Assembly (NCBI GenBank): GCA_013288045.1
Contig: JABDCP010000001.1
Coordinates: 53,710-117,709, forward strand
Reading direction: 5' to 3'
Source of the DNA: Candidatus Babelota bacterium
GTDB lineage: Bacteria > Babelota > Babeliae > Babelales > Babelaceae
DNA: 64,000 nucleotides
The notes beneath the pieces are model-generated. The model did no database searches. It worked only from the letters and a program-made list of their open reading frames with translations, and was not told the origin of the DNA. Position numbers and translations under genes: made by a program. Shown piece by piece: positions 8,177-17,755 of this stretch (position 1 is the first letter of the stretch; each line of letters starts with the position of its first letter).

Positions 8177-10513
8177 CTATTCACGAAGAGGGACAACTAG
8201 TTTATTATAGAGAAAGGCAATCACCGTATCAGCACCAACGCTGCCTGATCCACTATCAGACTCAATTTGCTTATTGAACGAATCAAGCACTACCAATATA
8301 GGCTTTTTATCAGCAAATTTAACCAAGGATACGAGAATCCAGTGATTTCCATTAATGCGGCATATAAAATGATGTGCACCTGCTGTATTAGTATCTAGAT
8401 ACTTGACTTTAAAATGCTCTCTAATCGCATCTACAGCACGTTCACTTTTTTGATCTTGCGTCTCACAAGCGTCAACAAGTGAATCTGAAACACGAGAAAG
8501 AAAGGGGTCTGAAAAGTCAAACAACAGCTGACCACGATTAGCAACATCACCACGATTAGCAAAATCCCCAAGTATGTGGACATGATCTCGAGGCAGCCCA
8601 AGAATTGGCATCCTGGCTAGCTTAATAAGGTGGTCCACATAAGCTTCATCTTCATATTCAGGCAAAGCGCTCTTAATATCCACTAACCTTTGACAGGCAA
8701 GTTTATATACAGGACTCACGGTCCAGGCATCTCCCTTTGTATGATCAGATTGTAAAAGGGCTATTGCATCTTCTTTTGTAGCTATATCCCCAATAGCCCT
8801 TATTGCTAAAACAGCATTGCGCGTATCATCCCCAGGCTGTAAATTATCAAGAGCCCTTTTAGCTCGATCTATGAGGGGATCCCTAAGCTTCTCTACATAA
8901 CTACGCAATTGTTCGGTAGGAACAGTAAGCACACCCGTTTTAGGACACTCAAACCCAAGCTTTGAAAAAGCCTTAAGGAACCTTTCATTAACCGCTTCCT
9001 GCCAAATGCTTCGTGCCTCCCGTATATTCTTTTCAGCATCCACCCTCTTCTCATTAAGTAGATCTACTGCCTGCTGAAGAAGTCCTAAAACTCGTTCAAC
9101 TGCCAAATCAGTAGATGAACTACTGATGCTTGTAGGGCTAGTAAGCTTATCTTCAGCTAAGCGCTCTGTAACATCTGCAATACACTTTTGAATCGAGGTA
9201 TATTGACTTTCATTGATAAGCTTAAGAGCATCTTGAATATCATCTATTTCAGAACTCTTTAGAAGATCGATAACTTCATCATGCTCAACATTAGCAGAGT
9301 GAAAGAGTGCAAGAGCAGCTCGTACATTAGAGTCGCGACAACGATCAATAACTTGATTAATCTCCTTCAACCGAGGATCCTTATCACAAAGGACATCTTG
9401 TACTTCTTGAGTATTTGCTTCAAGGGCGGTTTTTACGTTGTTACGGCATGCCTCTATTTCAGCGGAAAATTCAGAGAAATTAAGAGACTTTACTCGTTCC
9501 AATTCTTGAAGGAGCTGTTTATATCTTTCTTTTACAGTACTGTCTCGTTCACAAAGGACTGCTACCTGTTTCTTCAAGCTTAACGGTCGGCCAGTAAGCA
9601 TAAGTTCAATAATTTGTAACCTGGCCTCTGGATTAGTTCCTGAAACAGTGCGCTTAAGTTCCGAATCCTTCTCGCGCTTAAGCACATCTTGTATGGCTTT
9701 AACGAGAGCATCAACTTTCGATATGGTAAGCTTTCTCATCACAAGTTTAACCAACTGGGTACCCGCAGCCTTAATAGATTTATGAGAAGCTTTTCCCATT
9801 AATGCTATCGAATCAAGAATACGACCATCTTTAAGATTTGCCTTCAAAAATTTCAAAACAACTCGTCTGATAAAATAATCTGGTTGAAGTTGTAAAAGAA
9901 CCTTTAGCGTATCTGGTTCCTGTTCTCTCAACAGAGCTAAACTTTCATCAACATTATTTTGGTCTTTTCTTACAAGAGAGCACACCTCCTCAACCTTAGT
10001 CCGAAAAGTAATATACTCTATACATCCCCTAATACCGGGGTTACGGAGACGCAGATCGCGACACACACTTCCTAAATCAGTACTCGACATAACCGAACCA
10101 GGTTTAAGATGGCTTTGGAGCCATGCTGCACTAAAAATTGACCGGTACCCACACGACCAAGGCTCGTCTTGTTGGTCATCATGCTGAAGGTAGAAAACTC
10201 GTTGCGAGGCTAAAACACTTACATTTCCGTATCTTGCACTATCGATGGTTCTGGGAAGAGGAAGCAATCTGCAAGAAGAATGGTCCTTTATGAGCTCATC
10301 AATAAGCAAGCAACATTGCTCTCGATCGAGCCTTGCTGAATGTTTTAGTTTAAAAATTTCAAGTGATACCTTCTCAAAGATTTCCTCTTTAGCAATATCT
10401 TCCTGAGTGATAAATAGTTGCAAGGTATCTTTTACGAAAGCTTTGGCCTCTTCTAGGGGAAGAGATGCTGATAAAAGGCGGCCACCCAAGGCAGCCAACA
10501 TCATGGCATTCAT
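8177..10513 (-). CDS. Exported putative papain-fold cysteine protease (778 aa)
   Basis: I start at ATG 10513 (AAGGA upstream, shared with the paralogue); the longer frame would need GTG. The signal-like start MNAMMLAALGGRLLSAS is conserved in the next gene. Near residue 121 is PWSCGYRSIFSAAWLQ, which resembles the catalytic Cys motif of Atg4/UFSP-type peptidases (WGCGYR). Near the C-terminus, HHFICRINGNHWILVSL...ILVVLDSFN offers the His and Asp of a papain/Ulp1-like triad. About 600 helical residues lie between. The Cys-His-Asp order and export signal suggest a secreted protease, possibly a deubiquitinase-like effector; the substrate is unknown. It forms an operon with the paralogue at 10600-12984. 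Confidence 0.65.
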   Translation of the reverse strand: MNAMMLAALGGRLLSASLPLEEAKAFVKDTLQLFITQEDIAKEEIFEKVSLEIFKLKHSARLDREQCCLLIDELIKDHSSCRLLPLPRTIDSARYGNVSVLASQRVFYLQHDDQQDEPWSCGYRSIFSAAWLQSHLKPGSVMSSTDLGSVCRDLRLRNPGIRGCIEYITFRTKVEEVCSLVRKDQNNVDESLALLREQEPDTLKVLLQLQPDYFIRRVVLKFLKANLKDGRILDSIALMGKASHKSIKAAGTQLVKLVMRKLTISKVDALVKAIQDVLKREKDSELKRTVSGTNPEARLQIIELMLTGRPLSLKKQVAVLCERDSTVKERYKQLLQELERVKSLNFSEFSAEIEACRNNVKTALEANTQEVQDVLCDKDPRLKEINQVIDRCRDSNVRAALALFHSANVEHDEVIDLLKSSEIDDIQDALKLINESQYTSIQKCIADVTERLAEDKLTSPTSISSSSTDLAVERVLGLLQQAVDLLNEKRVDAEKNIREARSIWQEAVNERFLKAFSKLGFECPKTGVLTVPTEQLRSYVEKLRDPLIDRAKRALDNLQPGDDTRNAVLAIRAIGDIATKEDAIALLQSDHTKGDAWTVSPVYKLACQRLVDIKSALPEYEDEAYVDHLIKLARMPILGLPRDHVHILGDFANRGDVANRGQLLFDFSDPFLSRVSDSLVDACETQDQKSERAVDAIREHFKVKYLDTNTAGAHHFICRINGNHWILVSLVKFADKKPILVVLDSFNKQIESDSGSGSVGADTVIAFLYNKLVVPLRE

Positions 10514-10599
10514 AAATAAGATCCTTATCACTGAAACGCTTTTTTAAGGTTGTCAACTGGCATTTCTAGTATGGCAGGCTACATGGGGAATGTCGATCG

Positions 10600-12984
10600 C
10601 TAGAATCTGCTAGCACTCATGCCACTATTACTAGAGCTCCCACGAATTTGTCGTTCTTGGCGCATAAATATAGTATACAGAAATGCAAGTATAGTATCAG
10701 CCCCAACATGAAATGATTGGCTATGAGATTCGACGGGACAATTTTGTGAATCAAGCAGTACCAATATAGGTTTTTTACCAGCAAACTTAATTAAGGATAC
10801 CAGAATCCAATGTTCAGAAGGGCGCTGAATTTTGCATATAAAGTGATGGGCTCCAGCGCTATCTTTATCAAGATACTGCTCTTCAAAATGCTTTTTTATC
10901 GCATTCGCTACACGTTCACTTTTTTGCTCATCAGTCTCGCCACCTTCACCAAGCAGATCCGCTTGTTGTGACAGGATAGCATCGGTAGGATCAAATAACA
11001 GTTGTCCCGCGTTCTTGAAATCTCCAAGAATATGAATGTTTTCTCGAGGTAGCCCTAAATTTGGCAACCTAACAAGACTAAGCAGATGATCAGGATGAGC
11101 TACCCTGTTTTCTTCCGGTAGGTTCTTACGAATGCCTTGTATTGCTTCACCAGCTAGAATACAATCATCCGCTACACTCCAAGATTCTACGTTAGTATGA
11201 TCAGATTCTAAAAGAGCTCGCGCATCTTTGGTATCTATTTTTATTCTCCGTATTGCATCAAGGGCTTTGAGAGCATCCTCCTGAGTTACAGCATTTTCAA
11301 GAACTTTTATCGCTTCCCCGATTGCTGGATCTTTAAACTTCGCCAAAGCCTCCTGTAATTCAGCTGGCTCAAGGAAAATCCCCTCATCTTTATACCAAGA
11401 TTGTCCTGCTTTAGGGCACTCGAGATCAAGCTTAGCAAATACAGCACTCATTCTATCACGTTCAATATCCTGCAAAAGTTGGAGCTCTTGCCGCAATGTC
11501 GTTTCGAGCTGTGAACCATCACGTTGCTTTTCTCGCAACTTCTTTTTAGCCTTTTGTACTTGGGAGGTGGTTAGCGGTTCCAACTCTCTGAACATCCCCG
11601 CAAGGTTCTCTCTTCTACAAGCCTCCAGGTCTTTTCTGAGTTTCTCACTACTCATTTGAATCCTTTCATGCTCACTTTCGTTTATCATACTGAGAGCCTC
11701 TAGAATGCCCCTCTTACTCGATTTTTTTAATAGATCAATAACATCATCTATTTCACAATCGGGGGAATTAAATAGAGCAAGCGCAGTCTTTGCCCAAGGG
11801 CAATCGCAACCATTAATAGTTCCACTAATAACACACAATCGATCGTCTTTAGTACAGCAAGCATCTTGCGCCTGTACTATATTTTCAGCAATGGCTTTAT
11901 GTACAAGAAGGATGCAATCACTTATTTTCGACTTAAAGCGAGATGGGGACGCATCGAGATGTGCCAATTCTCTGCGTAGCTTTTCACCACATACTTTTAT
12001 ATGATCTGCCTTGCAAAGGGCTGCTAGTTGCTTTCCAACAGAGGAAGGACGACCGGTAAGAACCAGTGATATAATCTGAGATCTATATGCTTTGATATCA
12101 TCTTTCCATAAAAAGAATCTCTTCAAATCAGGATCGCTAACATTGCGATGCATACCAATTGCGATATACATATCGTGAAGCATCTTATCGATTTTCTCAA
12201 GAGATGCTGCATCAAGTACCCCTATAATAACTTTAACTAATTCAGTACTCACCTCCCTGAGAGCTGCATGAGAGGCTTTTCCAAACAATGAAATTGCATT
12301 AGTAACACGATATGACCTTAAAAAATCTAAGCCTGTCCTTCTAATGAAATAATCAGGTTGCATATGCCAAAGAACCTTAAGGGTATCTGGTGTATCTTTG
12401 CTTAATAGCGCCCAAGCTTCATCTAATTTGCCTTGGTCCCGTCTTAGGAGAGAGCATACTGCATTAACCTTAGATCGGAAAACACTGTACTCTATACTTC
12501 TGTTTATCCCTGGGTTTGTTGTATACATATCATGACAAGCAGCATCAAGAGATCGACTTGACAACAATCCTGATTGAAGCTGCTGTTGAAGTGCCGCCGC
12601 ACTAAAAACGGCTCGAGCCCCTGACCATCCAACTTGGTGGCAATTGCCATGACCAAGATTAAAAATGCGCAGCGCATCTGAGGCAATCACATAGCCATAC
12701 TGCATACTTGAAATACCATCAGGGAAAGGAATATGTGTAGAGAAACCATCTAGATAATGTGCCTTTACCAGCTCTTCAATGATTTGACCACAACTTGCTG
12801 GGTTGAAGCTTCCAGATTGTTTAAGCTTTAAAAGTGTGCATGCAGCTTCCTCAAAGAGCGCAGGATCGGTAACATGTTGGCGTAGAGTATCTTTTACAAA
12901 AGCTCGAGATTCTGCGAAGGTCTGAGGATCAGTTTCTGATAAAAGCTGGCCACCCAATGCGGCTAGCAGCAATAGAGAATTCAT
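10600..12984 (-). CDS. Cys-less paralogue of the exported cysteine protease (794 aa)
   Basis: This protein is related end to end to the one at 8177-10513: same start (MNSLLLLAALGGQLLSE), AFVKDTLR, QPDYFIRR and the C-terminal HHFICKIQRPSEHWILVSL...ILVLLDSQN block with His and Asp. At the Cys motif it reads GWSGARAVFSAAALQ (about 119-133) where the paralogue has PWSCGYRSIFSAAWLQ. The catalytic Cys codon is missing with no frameshift. The nearest Cys (GNCHQ) is five residues before the Trp and is unlikely to replace it. It is therefore probably a pseudoenzyme that may bind the target or regulate its partner. SD sequence AAGGATC precedes the ATG. Confidence 0.65.
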   Translation of the reverse strand: MNSLLLLAALGGQLLSETDPQTFAESRAFVKDTLRQHVTDPALFEEAACTLLKLKQSGSFNPASCGQIIEELVKAHYLDGFSTHIPFPDGISSMQYGYVIASDALRIFNLGHGNCHQVGWSGARAVFSAAALQQQLQSGLLSSRSLDAACHDMYTTNPGINRSIEYSVFRSKVNAVCSLLRRDQGKLDEAWALLSKDTPDTLKVLWHMQPDYFIRRTGLDFLRSYRVTNAISLFGKASHAALREVSTELVKVIIGVLDAASLEKIDKMLHDMYIAIGMHRNVSDPDLKRFFLWKDDIKAYRSQIISLVLTGRPSSVGKQLAALCKADHIKVCGEKLRRELAHLDASPSRFKSKISDCILLVHKAIAENIVQAQDACCTKDDRLCVISGTINGCDCPWAKTALALFNSPDCEIDDVIDLLKKSSKRGILEALSMINESEHERIQMSSEKLRKDLEACRRENLAGMFRELEPLTTSQVQKAKKKLREKQRDGSQLETTLRQELQLLQDIERDRMSAVFAKLDLECPKAGQSWYKDEGIFLEPAELQEALAKFKDPAIGEAIKVLENAVTQEDALKALDAIRRIKIDTKDARALLESDHTNVESWSVADDCILAGEAIQGIRKNLPEENRVAHPDHLLSLVRLPNLGLPRENIHILGDFKNAGQLLFDPTDAILSQQADLLGEGGETDEQKSERVANAIKKHFEEQYLDKDSAGAHHFICKIQRPSEHWILVSLIKFAGKKPILVLLDSQNCPVESHSQSFHVGADTILAFLYTIFMRQERQIRGSSSNSGMSASRF

Positions 12985-12994
12985 GAATAGATCC

Positions 12995-13567
12995 TTAATT
13001 CTGAAATGCTTTTTTTAAGTTTTCAATTGCCGCATGAGGTAACCTATATCTAACATAGGTAAAGTAGGGAATAGCAAGTGCAAATGAGCCAGCAAAGGCA
13101 CTTCCAAGTAGCCACCGTTTTTTCACTTCCCGTGCAAATTCTAAGCCTTCTTCCCATTTTTTGCCCGATTTAGAAAGTCCATCTTCATCGTAAAGATTAT
13201 GCCATTCCTTTACAGGATCCTTTATAAGCGCGTTCAATCTATCAACCGCATGGACAGCACATTTATAGGTTGCAAGTATTGATGCAACAGTGAGCAAACT
13301 ATACCCAGCACCGATACCAAAATATTCGATACGATCATTCAGAGTGATAGGCTTTTTTTCTTGAATAGTATCTTGACCATCAGGTTGCGCTTCTTCAGGG
13401 CTTGTGTACCACTTATACCCTTCATAAGCTAAACAGATACCGATAGCTGCCGCCATACCGATTCTAACGTTCTTTTCCAAATAAGCTGTTAAAGCAGTTT
13501 TTTGCTCATGTGCCCTAATAGATGAACATGAAATGATACAAAAAAGTAATCCTATACTCTTTTTCAT
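12995..13567 (-). CDS. Small exported/membrane protein (190 aa)
   Basis: Not recognised. It has a signal peptide (MKKSIGLLFCIISCSSIRA), then hydrophobic segments near residues 35-50, 88-106 and 150-168, and a charged loop rich in Gly, Lys and Glu. It ends 10 bases before the protease-like paralogue begins and starts 7 bases after the next gene's stop, so it belongs to the same minus-strand operon. It may help to localise or secrete the large proteins downstream, but nothing in its sequence proves that. Confidence 0.7.
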   Translation of the reverse strand: MKKSIGLLFCIISCSSIRAHEQKTALTAYLEKNVRIGMAAAIGICLAYEGYKWYTSPEEAQPDGQDTIQEKKPITLNDRIEYFGIGAGYSLLTVASILATYKCAVHAVDRLNALIKDPVKEWHNLYDEDGLSKSGKKWEEGLEFAREVKKRWLLGSAFAGSFALAIPYFTYVRYRLPHAAIENLKKAFQN

Positions 13568-13574
13568 ATCTCAC

Positions 13575-13928
13575 TCACTCTTCAAGTAATTCTTTTGCAC
13601 ATTCAATGCTGTATGAACCCAATTTGGCAGCACACACCAAAGCTACTCCTGCTGTACACAACGTACTTAATCTATCTACTAACTGAGGCTTTGAATTACC
13701 CACATCTTGTATCGTATAACAGAAAGTCCCAAAAATAGTACCGGCAGCTACGGCACCCAAGCTTTTGCCTGCCAAGATACATTTCTCTATAAAGCTTTTC
13801 TTATTGGGAATATCAGGGGTAAGAGTCAGGGACGAACGATGATCATCAGGTACCACCTTCTTTTCATCAGCGCCATATACAGGTAAGATCAGTAGAAGAA
13901 ATCCACCGACTATAAGCATATTTTTCAT
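13575..13928 (-). CDS. Small exported/membrane protein (117 aa), operon leader gene
   Basis: I start at ATG 13928, which has GGAGG six bases upstream and gives a good signal peptide (MKNMLIVGGFLLLILPVYGA). The upstream in-frame ATG at 13961 has no site. The mature part has two hydrophobic stretches (about 53-68 and 90-105) around a short loop ending DRLSTLCTAGVALVCAAKLGSY. This layout (TM, loop with DRL, TM) is like that of the following 190-aa protein (VDRLNAL). Function is unknown. Confidence 0.65.
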   Translation of the reverse strand: MKNMLIVGGFLLLILPVYGADEKKVVPDDHRSSLTLTPDIPNKKSFIEKCILAGKSLGAVAAGTIFGTFCYTIQDVGNSKPQLVDRLSTLCTAGVALVCAAKLGSYSIECAKELLEE

Positions 13929-14062
13929 GCTACACCCTCCACTACAAACATAAACTAGCACACTACTAGTCCTTAAGTAGAATCATACACCAGTAGCCAT
14001 GAAAATATCAAGAGAAATTTATCCTATCTGCTTTCTTGCAGACAAGAAACTCCTGAAATAGT

Positions 14063-14173
14063 TTAGTTTTTCTCTTGTTTACCTGAATAACCAGAACGCG
14101 CAACGAGCAACGTAAGGGCTGAATCACACGCAATAAGAATCCCAAAGAAGATAAGCTTATATACAAGCTTCAT
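14063..14173 (-). CDS. 36-aa single-membrane-segment protein
   Basis: A short frame (start MKLVYKLIFFGILIACDSAL, end GKQEKN) with AAGGA eight bases upstream of the ATG and a TATGAT -10-like hexamer further up. Residues 3-26 form one hydrophobic segment followed by a basic tail. It sits alone in the ~400-base gap between divergent genes. Small size limits confidence. Confidence 0.45.
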   Translation of the reverse strand: MKLVYKLIFFGILIACDSALTLLVARSGYSGKQEKN

Positions 14174-14335
14174 AGTTTTTTTCCTTTTTTATCATACTCA
14201 TTACCCTACCTTACCAGCGAACCGAAATGCAAGAATTTCTTATAATTTATTAAAGGCAGGCTTTTGCTGAATCCTCAAAAATCCTTTACTCTATACATGC
14301 ATATAGAAATAAAAATGAAATAAAAATAGGTCATT

Positions 14336-16468
14336 ATGAAAAAAATACTTCTTATTGGCGCTCTTATTGGCTTTACACCCACGCTTTTTGGTATTCCCCA
14401 AAAGCCTACGAATGATATCATCATTATTTTGGATTATGGACAATCAGAAGAGCTCCTTAGAACTGGGAGTTCAGCGAGGTCGAGCCAAGGCCATAGTATT
14501 GAGGGCCTCGCCAAGCTTGGAGCTATGACAAGCACCCTTATTCCTGCTTTATACCAAAAAGTTGCCCCTATCCTCGTGAGCAGGTCTCTTCTATTTTCTC
14601 TTCTTACTAGAAAACAGATATTTGAAGACTTCCTTACGAAGGATATTACCCAACTATCGCGCCTCTATGATCGTCAGTCGGTTACCCAGGCACCCTCACT
14701 CTCATTGTTTAAACAGCACTGTCTCTACGCTCAAAAAATGTATGCCGAGATACACAAAGAATTGACTGAACTCTCCAAACAACAATCTGATACACACACG
14801 GCAATGAGAACTCTTGCGGCTAAGCATTCATGCTTAGAAGCATCTGCACCAAGAACTCTTCAGGTGTATAGTGGAGAAAAACGCTCACTGAAAGATACCT
14901 TACATAAAGAGCTCCAAGCCTACGCCCTCTGTTACTACGCACCTCTCACCTTAGAAAACTACGTTATAAAAGAAGTATCAGAAGAGCTTATCCTTTTAGT
15001 ACCACGCTTAAATACCCTAGACATCGTTACCTATAATGCTGGAACTCCTATAACTCCCTTAGAGAAAAAGCTTGGCCTAAAAGTTAACCATCTTAAAGAT
15101 GTTATTGATACCAAGCGGCTACTTCATCCTACCCCCATAACCTATGGAATGCCGCTTGCTGAAAGCTTTAGAAATGTTTTTGTAACTAAAAAAGAAGGTG
15201 GCACTCACGTTTGGGCGATTTATTTTACGGGGCATGGTCTCCCTTCCTATCCAGAACGAAGAAAAATCGAGCACCTTACCCTTCTTAAGAACTTCTATGC
15301 AGAGCAACTCACCCTGCCTCAACGACCTGAAGAAAAAAGAACCGTATCTCAACGTAACCAGCTTATGCAAGATGAACTTACAAAAACAGAACTCAAACTT
15401 GCTCAGTTACCAAAAAGCCATGAGAAGATCATCTGCTCACTCAGCGTAGAAGAATTCAAGAAAGTACTTCTATTTTTACAGCTGGAGGTTGAAACCTCAC
15501 TTCTTCTCTATACAAGCTGTTACGGTGGAGGCGATCATCTAGTATCTCCTTATCAAGGGAATACTAAGATCTTAAGGTATGACTGTATTGCGGGCTCATT
15601 AAGTGACACGGTCTCCTTTCAAACGACCCCTATGCTTTTGCTTCCTCCTTATCGCAGTAGTCGTACTTCATCAAAAACAATTATTGAAGGGATCAACCAT
15701 GATTCCATCGATCTTAAGAACAAAAGATTAGCTCCTCTTACTTCCATTCATTTTGATGAGTTCTTTAAGAAAGTTCGAGATCCAAAGCGGGATGCATTTA
15801 CGTTAATTCATTGCCTACACCCCTATACAGAGCATGGTAAAATGGTACCTGACAGCCTTGAAAATATAGCTCTAGAGCGCCCAGCAGGTAGTACATCGTT
15901 TACTGTTGTACGTAAAGGAGACTCTGTATCTCCTGCTTCATCGAAAGCACTCGGAACTTCGGTCGATGTTGCTCTCTTAACACAGCCCCGCTATGGACAA
16001 CTTACTCTTGCTGAGCAGATACCAAGCTTCGTCTCATTACTCGAAGGGCCTGCCTACCATGTAATAGACTTCCTTGAAGCCGGTACCCAATCTCTCGGCC
16101 AACTTGCCATGAGTTTTCTTGGACTTCCCACACTCAGCACGCCAAAAGTATTCTGGATTAAAAAACTGACCTGCAAAAGAGAGAACCCTCCACCCTTTTT
16201 TCTGCCCTTAGAGTTTGTTAAGCCACTTATACGAGGTCGAGAAAGCTCGCAAACAGTCCTTTATAATGTCATCATAACAAGAAACGTTCCGACTACTGAA
16301 GCAATCAAACATGAAGCGTTCATCAGTATCTATTTTTCAGATGCACAGGGTACTACCTGGTATCTTCCTATAAAAAAATCATGGGGAACTTCATCAAAAG
16401 TTACTCAAGCCCTTGCTCATGCTGAGTTGTACACACTCTTTCCAGGATTACGAGAAGCAACACGCTAA
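14336..16468 (+). CDS. Exported caspase-fold (C11/C14/CHAT-like) cysteine protease candidate
   Basis: A 710-residue protein with a signal peptide (MKKILLIGALIGFTPTLFG). The start DIIIILDYGQSEE fits the first strand of a caspase-like fold. The two catalytic-type motifs are in the expected order: AIYFTGHG with His300 and LLLYTSCYGGGD with Cys395, each after a hydrophobic strand as in caspases, clostripain and CHAT proteases. A ~95-residue charged helical insert lies between them. The C-terminal ~250 residues are unassigned. The gene faces the barrel-protein gene with a 9-base gap. A secreted protease acting on host or surface proteins is an inference. Confidence 0.6.
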   Translation: MKKILLIGALIGFTPTLFGIPQKPTNDIIIILDYGQSEELLRTGSSARSSQGHSIEGLAKLGAMTSTLIPALYQKVAPILVSRSLLFSLLTRKQIFEDFLTKDITQLSRLYDRQSVTQAPSLSLFKQHCLYAQKMYAEIHKELTELSKQQSDTHTAMRTLAAKHSCLEASAPRTLQVYSGEKRSLKDTLHKELQAYALCYYAPLTLENYVIKEVSEELILLVPRLNTLDIVTYNAGTPITPLEKKLGLKVNHLKDVIDTKRLLHPTPITYGMPLAESFRNVFVTKKEGGTHVWAIYFTGHGLPSYPERRKIEHLTLLKNFYAEQLTLPQRPEEKRTVSQRNQLMQDELTKTELKLAQLPKSHEKIICSLSVEEFKKVLLFLQLEVETSLLLYTSCYGGGDHLVSPYQGNTKILRYDCIAGSLSDTVSFQTTPMLLLPPYRSSRTSSKTIIEGINHDSIDLKNKRLAPLTSIHFDEFFKKVRDPKRDAFTLIHCLHPYTEHGKMVPDSLENIALERPAGSTSFTVVRKGDSVSPASSKALGTSVDVALLTQPRYGQLTLAEQIPSFVSLLEGPAYHVIDFLEAGTQSLGQLAMSFLGLPTLSTPKVFWIKKLTCKRENPPPFFLPLEFVKPLIRGRESSQTVLYNVIITRNVPTTEAIKHEAFISIYFSDAQGTTWYLPIKKSWGTSSKVTQALAHAELYTLFPGLREATR

Positions 16469-16477
16469 CAAATCACT

Positions 16478-17743
16478 TTAGAAGGCCACATTAAATTGTA
16501 TACCAACCGTGTTTGCAAGTAATGCACGCTTTCCATTAAAGCCCCATTTGATCCATCCAAGAAGGGAAGGATACACGCGGGAACATTCATAGTCTTTCCA
16601 GAGATCGTGCTTGACCATAAAAATAAGACTATGGGCGGTCCAATCATACAGATTTTCTGCAGAGTTTGCTAACCGTGAGTCGATCCGGTCGCTGCCGAGA
16701 TCGATTCGATCATCATTCTGCTTTAAAAGCTGATAGTTAAGTTTCAATGAGGTATTGCACCAAAAATTACATGATTCAAGATAGATATTGTATTGCTGCC
16801 CAAGACCAAACTCGCGGTATATCGGTGCGTTCTGTGCTAATAGAAGATCCGTTTGACCTGGAGCAGTTTTAACTCGGCGACATCGTGTGTTTCCAAATAG
16901 GTATTCGAATTGAACGTCAACACCACCCCGTAACGTATACCCAAAGTTGAGGTCAATACCTCCCGCAAACTGAAGACCCCAGGCACCATCACTGCCAAAA
17001 GGAAATGCAAGTAATCGATCTTCATCCATACGCTTTCCTGTAGGGACGATACATCCTAAACGAGCTATAGTTCTCACGTGAGTAAGCAAGGATCTGCATT
17101 GGGGAAAATCGCGCATCCAGTCAACCTGAACAACTAAATCTCCGACACCCGTCCTTTTCCATCCTCCGAGATTAAGCCCCCCGATCCTCTCAACTTCTTT
17201 AACCAGATCTTGTCCAAGAATCTGCTCACTCGTTGCGGGCTGTTCAATAGCCTGCCAAACCACATCCTTCAGTTCAGCATGGATAACTGGCACATAGAAC
17301 CCTAACGTGAGTCCATGATTAAAATAAAATCTTTGAGCAATCAAAAGGTTTAACGGTATATGCAGGGACCCTGTAGGCCGAAACCGTCCATTTCTGCGAG
17401 CTTCATCATCAATGTTAAATTGCTGAGCAAGACTTCCAGATGCGGTGTCAGAATCGGTTCCCTTGAGAGCCGCCAGAGCATTCTGGGTATTCTGAAAGAG
17501 ACCAAAAAGACAGGTCTTTTTATCATGGGAACAGATCCTATCTAAATCTATCTGCATTCCATACTCTTCAGTATCACGGAATGCACGAATATGAAAAGCT
17601 CCCTCATACCCAATGCTCAGCTGGCTTGAACCAATCGGTTCGGGCATTAAGGGACGATCACTGGGTCTAAATAAATTTATGCGCGGCATAGCACTGCAGG
17701 CTGATACACTTACTACAAAGCCTATAAGATAACGTAGATTCAT
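16478..17743 (-). CDS. Outer-membrane beta-barrel protein candidate
   Basis: A 421-residue protein with a signal peptide (MNLRYLIGFVVSVSACSA) and alternating polar/aromatic strands throughout. It ends in VGIQFNVAF, a C-terminal Phe signature that fits recognition by the Bam complex. Phrases such as FNHGLTLGFYVPVIHAEL, GGIDLNFGYTLRGGVDVQFEYLFG and WIKWGFNGKRALLANTVG look like barrel strands. It is the second gene after the 927-aa exported protein (12-base gap), so the two may work together at the outer membrane. No named family is assigned. Confidence 0.65.
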   Translation of the reverse strand: MNLRYLIGFVVSVSACSAMPRINLFRPSDRPLMPEPIGSSQLSIGYEGAFHIRAFRDTEEYGMQIDLDRICSHDKKTCLFGLFQNTQNALAALKGTDSDTASGSLAQQFNIDDEARRNGRFRPTGSLHIPLNLLIAQRFYFNHGLTLGFYVPVIHAELKDVVWQAIEQPATSEQILGQDLVKEVERIGGLNLGGWKRTGVGDLVVQVDWMRDFPQCRSLLTHVRTIARLGCIVPTGKRMDEDRLLAFPFGSDGAWGLQFAGGIDLNFGYTLRGGVDVQFEYLFGNTRCRRVKTAPGQTDLLLAQNAPIYREFGLGQQYNIYLESCNFWCNTSLKLNYQLLKQNDDRIDLGSDRIDSRLANSAENLYDWTAHSLIFMVKHDLWKDYECSRVYPSLLGWIKWGFNGKRALLANTVGIQFNVAF

Positions 17744-17755
17744 GGAGTTACACCT

